Origin: Myxococcales bacterium
Lineage (GTDB): Bacteria > Myxococcota_A > Polyangia > Polyangiales > Polyangiaceae
Assembly (NCBI GenBank): GCA_030590865.1
Contig: JAUVCD010000005.1
Span: 1-35,613 of the forward strand
Reading direction: 5' to 3'
DNA: 35,613 nucleotides
Shown: positions 30,915 through 35,613 of the stretch, piece after piece
How positions within the stretch are numbered: position 1 is the first letter of the stretch
How the letters are laid out: every line of letters starts with the position of its first letter
Notes under the pieces: model-generated
Seen by the model: the letters and a program-made list of their open reading frames with translations, nothing else
Told to the model about the DNA's origin: nothing
The model's database searches: none
Translations under genes and position numbers: made by a program

Positions 30915-32012
30915 GTGTACCCAAAGCTGCGAAGCGTGACACAGGACCCGCAAGCCCAAGCAGCGACCCATCCGTGCCCCCAATGCGGCGCCCAACTGGC
31001 CTATGACGCCGCCACCCAAGAGCTCACCTGCGCCCACTGCGGTCATCAACAGGCCGCGGGAACCGGACCTGCCGCAATGGCCCCTAGGGAGATCCCCATT
31101 GCTGAGGGGATGGCCGCCGCAGCCCGCGGGCTCGGCGCACCGGTCAAGGAGATTGAGTGCCAGGAGTGCGGCGCCACCGTCAGCGTCGAGCCTCAGGCCC
31201 AGACGGTGACCTGCCCGTTTTGCAGGTCCCAGAAGGTGCTCCCTCGGGAGGCCACGTCCAACTTGATTCGACCCGAGTCGGTGGTGCCTTTCAAGGTCGA
31301 CAAGGCCACCGCCAACAGCGCCTTTGGCCAGTGGATCGGCAAGCTCTGGTTCCGCCCTGGCGATCTGAAGAAGATGGCCCAGGTGCAAGAGCTGGGCGGT
31401 GTCTACATCCCCTTCTGGACCTTCGATGCCCAGGCCCACTCACGCTGGTCTGCCGAGGCGGGCTACCACTACACCGAGACCGAAACGGACTCGGAGGGCA
31501 ACGACCGCCAGGTGACCAAGACTCGCTGGCAGCACGCCAGCGGCAGCCGCAGCGATTTCTACGATGACACCATCGTCTGCGCCTCCAAGGGCCTGCCCGA
31601 AACGCTGGTCGATCGCTTTCGCTCTTGGAGCACCAGCGAGCTGGTTCCCTACCAACCCAGCTATCTGGCAGGCTGGGCGGCTGAGTCCTACGTCATCGAC
31701 CTGCCTGGCGGCTGGACCATCGGCCAGCAGAAGATGGAAGCCAGCCAGCACTCCCGCTGCGCCAGCGACGTCCCGGGCGACACCCACCGCGGGCTGCACG
31801 TGCAGAGCAGCTTTTCGAACGTGACCTTCAAGCACGTGCTGCTGCCCATCTGGATCGCCGCCTACCGGTATGGCGACAAGCCCTACCAGTTCTTGGTCAA
31901 CGGCCAGACCGGCGAGGTGGTCGGCCTGGCACCCTGGTCTATCTGGAAGATAACGCTCTTCGTGCTCTTGATCATCGCGATCATCGTGCTCATTGTGGTG
32001 CTTACGCGTTAA
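30915..32012 (+). CDS. Double zinc-ribbon protein with C-terminal membrane anchor
   Basis: A 365-residue protein. Two zinc ribbons lie at the N-terminus: C21-x2-C24 / C39-x2-C42 and C82-x2-C85 / C100-x2-C103. The central domain (about 115-335) is beta-rich, with paired aromatic motifs GGVYIPFWTFDAQAHSRW and LLPIWIAAYRYGDKPYQFLVNGQTGEVVG, as in the bacterial TFIIB-zinc-ribbon/helicase-misnamed family. One membrane helix (342-364) ends the chain, so the zinc ribbons face the cytoplasm if the C-terminus is exported. The reading starts at GTG 30915; GTG 30936 is equally possible, as neither has a good ribosome site. Divergent from the TerB-like gene, and the pairing suggests a shared envelope-stress function. 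Confidence 0.85.
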   Translation: MYPKLRSVTQDPQAQAATHPCPQCGAQLAYDAATQELTCAHCGHQQAAGTGPAAMAPREIPIAEGMAAAARGLGAPVKEIECQECGATVSVEPQAQTVTCPFCRSQKVLPREATSNLIRPESVVPFKVDKATANSAFGQWIGKLWFRPGDLKKMAQVQELGGVYIPFWTFDAQAHSRWSAEAGYHYTETETDSEGNDRQVTKTRWQHASGSRSDFYDDTIVCASKGLPETLVDRFRSWSTSELVPYQPSYLAGWAAESYVIDLPGGWTIGQQKMEASQHSRCASDVPGDTHRGLHVQSSFSNVTFKHVLLPIWIAAYRYGDKPYQFLVNGQTGEVVGLAPWSIWKITLFVLLIIAIIVLIVVLTR

Positions 32013-32344
32013 GCCAGCTCGGGCACCGGCCACTCGAGCAACTCGCCCTGGAGTCTGGGCGCCCTGGCTGGACGGGTAGGCCTGGGTCTGGTGCGACGGC
32101 GCTGCAGCTGATGACGGCACCGTGACGGCCTTGGCCGTCTAACCATCGACGCCCAGTTGGCTACTGCTGGCCGGGCGTCTGCCGTGTGCAACAGGCACCG
32201 CCGGCTAAGCCGCCACCAGCCATAGTGCATTGTCTGGGTGAAAGACGTCTGACGAGACGCTACCATGGGCGCAGATTTGGTTTGCTTCGGTTCGGTGAGC
32301 TGGGGGGAGCGCCAGGCGCTCCCCTGCCAACAAGAAGGACGACG
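32013..32344. other. 332-base gene-free stretch with two strong dyads
   Basis: No gene is supported on either strand. GACGGCC-TT-GGCCGTC (32124-32139) could be a hairpin behind the zinc-ribbon gene but lacks a T-run. GGGGAGCGCC-A-GGCGCTCCCC (32304-32324) is a 21-base perfect dyad just 20 bases before the next start codon. CGTCT-GACG-AGACG (32246-32259) is a weaker one. AAGGA six bases before ATG 32345 is the ribosome site of the next gene. Confidence 0.6.
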
Positions 32345-34858
32345 ATGAAACGCTTCACCGCGGTTGCCACCACCAGCGCGGCACTCATGGCCACCTCCAG
32401 CGCATGGGCTCAACAGGTGTCCCAGACCGACTGGTCCGGCGGACCCGGCACCTCCAGCTCCACCAACCTGACCAGCGAAACGAGCTTCGCTGCCGGCACC
32501 GGCCACGGCCTCTACGGCACCCAGCCCGGCGCCTGGCGGGTCGTGCATGTGACCTGGGAAGATGCCGGTGGGCTTGCCGAGGTGATGCCCATCCAGGTCG
32601 CCCAGGATCCGGTGAGCTACTACGACCATCAGGGGTCGGGCGGGACGCCGGTCTACCCGGTGCCGGTGTGCCTCGAGAGCCGCTTCTGGATGCAGCGGGA
32701 CCTCAACGATGGCGAGCTTTACTGGATGTTCCACGTCAACAACAACGGTCTGGCGACCGATCCCTGCAGCGGGGAGATCGACGCCACCTATGCCATCACG
32801 CCGAACAATGTCGCCACCTTGGTGCTCAGCGACGAGAGCGGCGAATCGACCCTGACGGGCTTCGACCACTACTGGGTCAATCAGTGGGCCGATGGTCACA
32901 TCGTCGCCCTGTCCGCCCCCCAGTTCAACGTCACCGGAACCCTCGACCGAGTGCTCAGCGTGACCCGGCACGACATGTTCCTCGACGACCAGGGCGCAAC
33001 CCAGGGGTTCGTGACCACCGACACCATGACCCCTGAGCCTTGGGTCATCGACGCCAATCTGAGCGGCCGCATCGAGTCGGCCATCTTCGACACTGGCGCC
33101 GTGCGCGACTGGGGACAGCTCAACGCCCAGCTCACCAACAGCCCGCCTGGTGCCTCCGTCGGGTTCTTCGTGCGGACCGGCTCGAGCGTGGCCAACGTCC
33201 AGGCCCAACCCTGGGAGGGCAACTACACCCCTGGCGAAGACATAAGCAGCACCCAGAACTCGGGCGCACAGTTCATTCAATATGCCATCGACATCACGCT
33301 GCCCGACATCTCGGTTCTCAACCCAGTTCCGCCCGAACCGTTCTTCCACCTCGACTGGCTATCCATCCAGTTCGACACCGACGGCGACGGCCTCGATGAC
33401 ACCACCGAGGTGAATGGCGGCACCGATCCCTTCGACGCCGACAGCGATGACGACGGCGTGCAGGATGGCGGCGAGCTGTACTGGGACCAGGACACCGACG
33501 GCGATGGGCTCATCAACGCCCTCGATCCGGACAGCGACGATGACGGCCTCTACGACGGCACCGAGATGGGCCTGGACTGCGCCCATCCGGACACCAACCT
33601 GGCGGCCGGCACCTGCACGCCTGACGGTGACAGCGGGACCACCACCACCGATCCGCTGAACCCAGATACCGACGGCGGCGGCGTCACCGATGGCTCGGAG
33701 GATGCCAACCTCAACGGCGTCCTGGACTCTGGCGAGACCGATCCCACCGCGGGCCACGGCGGCGACGACAGCACGGTGGTCGATTCTGACGGCGACGGCC
33801 TCAGTGACGATCTCGAGATCTTTTTGGGCCTCGATCCCAACGACGCCGACACGGACGACGACGGCTTGCTCGACGGTCAAGAGCACAACCCAAGCTGCGA
33901 CACCGACGGCGATGGGCTCATCAATCCGCTGGACTTCGACAGCGACAACGATGCGCTCTTCGACGGTCTCGAGGAGGGCATGGATTGCTCTCACGCCGAT
34001 ACCAATGTGGCAGCAGGCCATTGCACCCCTGACGGTGACGCCGGCGGCACCAAGACCCATTCGCTGGTCGCCGACAGCGATGGTGGCGGCGTGATCGACG
34101 GATCGGAGGATTGCAACCGGAATGGCGTCATCGACACCAATGAGACGGATCCGAACAACCTGGCCGACGATGGCTCCAACCTGGACACCGACGGCGATGG
34201 CTTGAGCGACTGCCTGGAGATCAACATCGGATCGGATCCCAACGATGGGGACAGCGACGACGATGGCGTACCTGACGGCATGGAACCGAACCCAGCCGAC
34301 GACTACGACGGTGATGGCCTGCCCAACGTCAACGATCCTGACAGCGACGGCGACGGTCTGTTCGACGGCACCGAGATGGGGCTCGGCTGCAACCACCCGG
34401 GCACCAATCTCGCCGCGGGCCACTGCATCCCCGATGGCGACGGCGGTGCCACCACCACCAACCCGCTGGATGAGGACACCGACGACGGCGGGGTGTCGGA
34501 CGGCGACGAAGATGTGAACAAGAATGGGGTCATCGATGGCGATGAAACGGACCCCAACGTCGGCGCAGATGACGATCCGGGCGGTGAAGGCGGCGGCGGC
34601 ACCGGCGGCGGCACCACGAGCGGCACCGGCGGGGCCTCGAGCGGCACCGGCGGAGCCTCGAGCGGCACCGGCGGGGCCTCGAGCGGCACCGGCGGCACCG
34701 ATGCCAACGCCATGGATGGCCTCTTCGCCCAGGGGGGCTGCGCCTGCACCCTACCCGGTGGTCGAGCGGGCTGGCGCGGCATCTTGCTGGCCCTGATCGC
34801 TACCGCGGTGACCCTGGCAGGCCTGCGGAGGCGCTCGCGGCCCCGACGGCGACGCTGA
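32345..34858 (+). CDS. Secreted thrombospondin-type-3-repeat protein with MYXO-CTERM tail
   Basis: An 837-residue exported surface protein. Signal peptide 1-22 (cleavage at AWA-QQ). Residues 25-335 form a beta-rich, lectin-like or carbohydrate-binding-like domain that I cannot assign. Residues 341-745 hold many calcium-binding DxDxDG loops of thrombospondin type 3 form (DTDGDGLDD, DSDDDGVQDGGE, DTDGDGLINALDPDSDDDG), grouped into about three longer repeats each containing a GLDCAHPDTNLAAG-like segment. A Gly/Thr/Ser linker with GTGGASS repeats (about 752-785) leads to GGCACTLPGG, a hydrophobic helix and RRRSRPRRRR, a MYXO-CTERM sorting tail. AAGGA upstream supports ATG 32345. Probably calcium-stiffened and anchored at the cell surface. 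Confidence 0.92.
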   Translation: MKRFTAVATTSAALMATSSAWAQQVSQTDWSGGPGTSSSTNLTSETSFAAGTGHGLYGTQPGAWRVVHVTWEDAGGLAEVMPIQVAQDPVSYYDHQGSGGTPVYPVPVCLESRFWMQRDLNDGELYWMFHVNNNGLATDPCSGEIDATYAITPNNVATLVLSDESGESTLTGFDHYWVNQWADGHIVALSAPQFNVTGTLDRVLSVTRHDMFLDDQGATQGFVTTDTMTPEPWVIDANLSGRIESAIFDTGAVRDWGQLNAQLTNSPPGASVGFFVRTGSSVANVQAQPWEGNYTPGEDISSTQNSGAQFIQYAIDITLPDISVLNPVPPEPFFHLDWLSIQFDTDGDGLDDTTEVNGGTDPFDADSDDDGVQDGGELYWDQDTDGDGLINALDPDSDDDGLYDGTEMGLDCAHPDTNLAAGTCTPDGDSGTTTTDPLNPDTDGGGVTDGSEDANLNGVLDSGETDPTAGHGGDDSTVVDSDGDGLSDDLEIFLGLDPNDADTDDDGLLDGQEHNPSCDTDGDGLINPLDFDSDNDALFDGLEEGMDCSHADTNVAAGHCTPDGDAGGTKTHSLVADSDGGGVIDGSEDCNRNGVIDTNETDPNNLADDGSNLDTDGDGLSDCLEINIGSDPNDGDSDDDGVPDGMEPNPADDYDGDGLPNVNDPDSDGDGLFDGTEMGLGCNHPGTNLAAGHCIPDGDGGATTTNPLDEDTDDGGVSDGDEDVNKNGVIDGDETDPNVGADDDPGGEGGGGTGGGTTSGTGGASSGTGGASSGTGGASSGTGGTDANAMDGLFAQGGCACTLPGGRAGWRGILLALIATAVTLAGLRRRSRPRRRR
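34618..34695 (+). repeat. 21-bp tandem repeats in the linker of the thrombospondin-type-3 gene
   Basis: GAGCGGCACCGGCGGGGCCTC occurs at 34618-34638, with one change at 34639-34659, again at 34660-34680, and 15 bases of a fourth copy. The period is a multiple of three, so copy number can vary without shifting the frame, changing the GTGGASS linker length. Confidence 0.9.
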
Positions 34859-34947
34859 GGGCACGAGGGCACGGGGCAAGACGAACGCCCCGTGCCGCGA
34901 TCTGGGAGACTGAGCCTCGACGGCGCCCCGACTCCAGGGCAGCGGGT

Positions 34948-35613
34948 TCAGTTGGTCTGCACGTCGCCGGTGTAAACCACCTCGAAGGCCGAGCCGGGGA
35001 TGGTCTTCAGATCGCCGAGCGCCTCGTCGTCCCAACGGGGATCCGGTGCGCCAGAGACGAACCAATCGGCGCCGTTGTCGGCGACGATCATGCCGTAGGT
35101 CTTGAGGGCAGTGCACAGCACCTGCACCTCGCTCGACATGCCGTCACAGTCGTAATCCGCCTTCATCCGCACCCTCAGGCCCATCGGTGGCACGTCGGGA
35201 CTGGTGTTGCTCGACGCATAATGGGATGCCGGGGCGATGAAGCCTGCCTGGCTCTCGCTCACGGTGAACCGCAGCGCATGACCGACGAAGCCATCCTCGA
35301 CCACCTCGTCGTAACGGGCTAGCCCTGGAAGAATGGGCAGGCCCGCCGCATCGGCCGAGGTCCAACCCACCGGCCGGGTGTCGTTGATCTTCAAGTCCCA
35401 GATCGCCCCCGAGTCGCCCTCCCACGACTCGCCATCGTTGATCGGGAAAGCGCGGTACAGCTCGTAGAGCACACAGGCGTCGCGGTCGACGACCAGCACG
35501 TGACGGTCTCCGTCTGCCTGGGGTCCGCCTTCAATGGGCGCGTCAGGCGGGACGGGATAGGGGCCTGGATCGCTCTCGTCCCCATAGGCCACGAAGTCGA
35601 TGGGCACCGTGGG
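34948..35613 (-). CDS. Probable secreted protein, 3' part only (cut by window edge)
   Basis: The last 221 residues of a minus-strand protein whose start lies beyond the right edge; the frame is open to the last base (PTVPIDFVAYGDESD). A GTG at 35607 could be mistaken for the start but lies within the likely coding sequence. Visible features are a proline-rich acidic segment (DPGPYPVPPDAPIEGG), then DRHVLVVDRDACVLYELYRAFP, GAIWDLKINDTRPVGWTSADAAGLPILPGL, RFTVSESQAGFIAPASHYASSN and ALKTYGMIVADNGADWFVSGAPDPRWDDEAL. This arrangement is typical of secreted proteins common in myxobacteria and actinobacteria, of unknown role. Convergent with the thrombospondin-type-3 gene across 89 bases. Confidence 0.85.
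   Translation of the reverse strand, partial: PTVPIDFVAYGDESDPGPYPVPPDAPIEGGPQADGDRHVLVVDRDACVLYELYRAFPINDGESWEGDSGAIWDLKINDTRPVGWTSADAAGLPILPGLARYDEVVEDGFVGHALRFTVSESQAGFIAPASHYASSNTSPDVPPMGLRVRMKADYDCDGMSSEVQVLCTALKTYGMIVADNGADWFVSGAPDPRWDDEALGDLKTIPGSAFEVVYTGDVQTN

Noticed and set aside
32124-32139. Rho-independent terminator after the zinc-ribbon gene
   Set aside because: The stem is good but is 110 bases past the stop and has no following T-run.
32009-34423. Two long minus-strand open frames opposite the thrombospondin-type-3 gene
   Set aside because: They are Val/Ala/Gly-rich mirror translations of the Asp-rich repeats in a GC-rich gene; no domain, ribosome site or signal.

Overview
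Organism and evidence. The window looks like chromosomal DNA of a high-GC myxobacterium or close relative. Two secreted proteins end in a MYXO-CTERM-like tail (Gly-Cys motif, hydrophobic segment, Arg cluster). Six predicted lipoproteins, a thrombospondin-type-3 repeat surface protein and a dense mix of core genes and orphan secreted proteins point the same way. No phage, plasmid, CRISPR or transposase gene was seen.

Layout. 1-217 is a hexamer-periodic low-complexity stretch. 218-2145 (minus) is a proS-ybgC pair. lepB, argH and a NCS2 permease follow to 6019. 6157-8450 (plus) is a two-gene secreted operon (beta-propeller-like protein plus a lytic-transglycosylase-like MYXO-CTERM protein). 8706-9863 is a cysteine-rich lipoprotein. 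9994-12728 holds an orphan gene and a CreBC-like two-component pair. An 82-bp AT-rich inverted-repeat element (12739-12820) separates these from a minus-strand amidohydrolase. 14409-17608 (minus) holds a small lipoprotein and a gpsA-like/FGGY-kinase operon. cysS follows, then a divergent lipoprotein/TPR-lipoprotein pair abutting a sulfatase-fold lipoprotein. 22925-24208 holds DUF99 and rhomboid genes, then a second hexamer array, tRNA-Arg(TCT), an OafA-type acyltransferase-SGNH protein and an acidic lipoprotein. 27480-30157 (minus) is a copA-copZ copper operon. A TerB-like protein and a zinc-ribbon membrane protein are divergent from each other. The window ends with a large thrombospondin-type-3 MYXO-CTERM protein and the 3' part of another gene.

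Most notable. In the protein of 8706-9863, 24 consecutive cysteines (residues 139-284) have spacings that read the same forwards and backwards: 10-4-13-9-4-4-8-4-4-4-4-9-4-4-4-4-8-4-4-9-13-4-10. Every mirror pair of cysteine positions sums to 423. This predicts a long antiparallel hairpin closed by up to twelve rungs of disulfides or metal sites, folding at residues 208-215. I know of no described family with this architecture. Secondary observations are two 4 x 13-bp tandem arrays beside minus-strand genes, a possible 19-bp-spacer (MerR/CueR-type) copA promoter, possible leaderless starts, and an 11-mer repeated in three 5' regions.

How genes work together. Clear functional units are proS-ybgC, the propeller/transglycosylase operon (4-base overlap), the response regulator/kinase pair (4-base overlap), the gpsA-like/kinase operon (3-base gap) and copA-copZ. 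Other neighbours share a cell-envelope theme but not an evident pathway.
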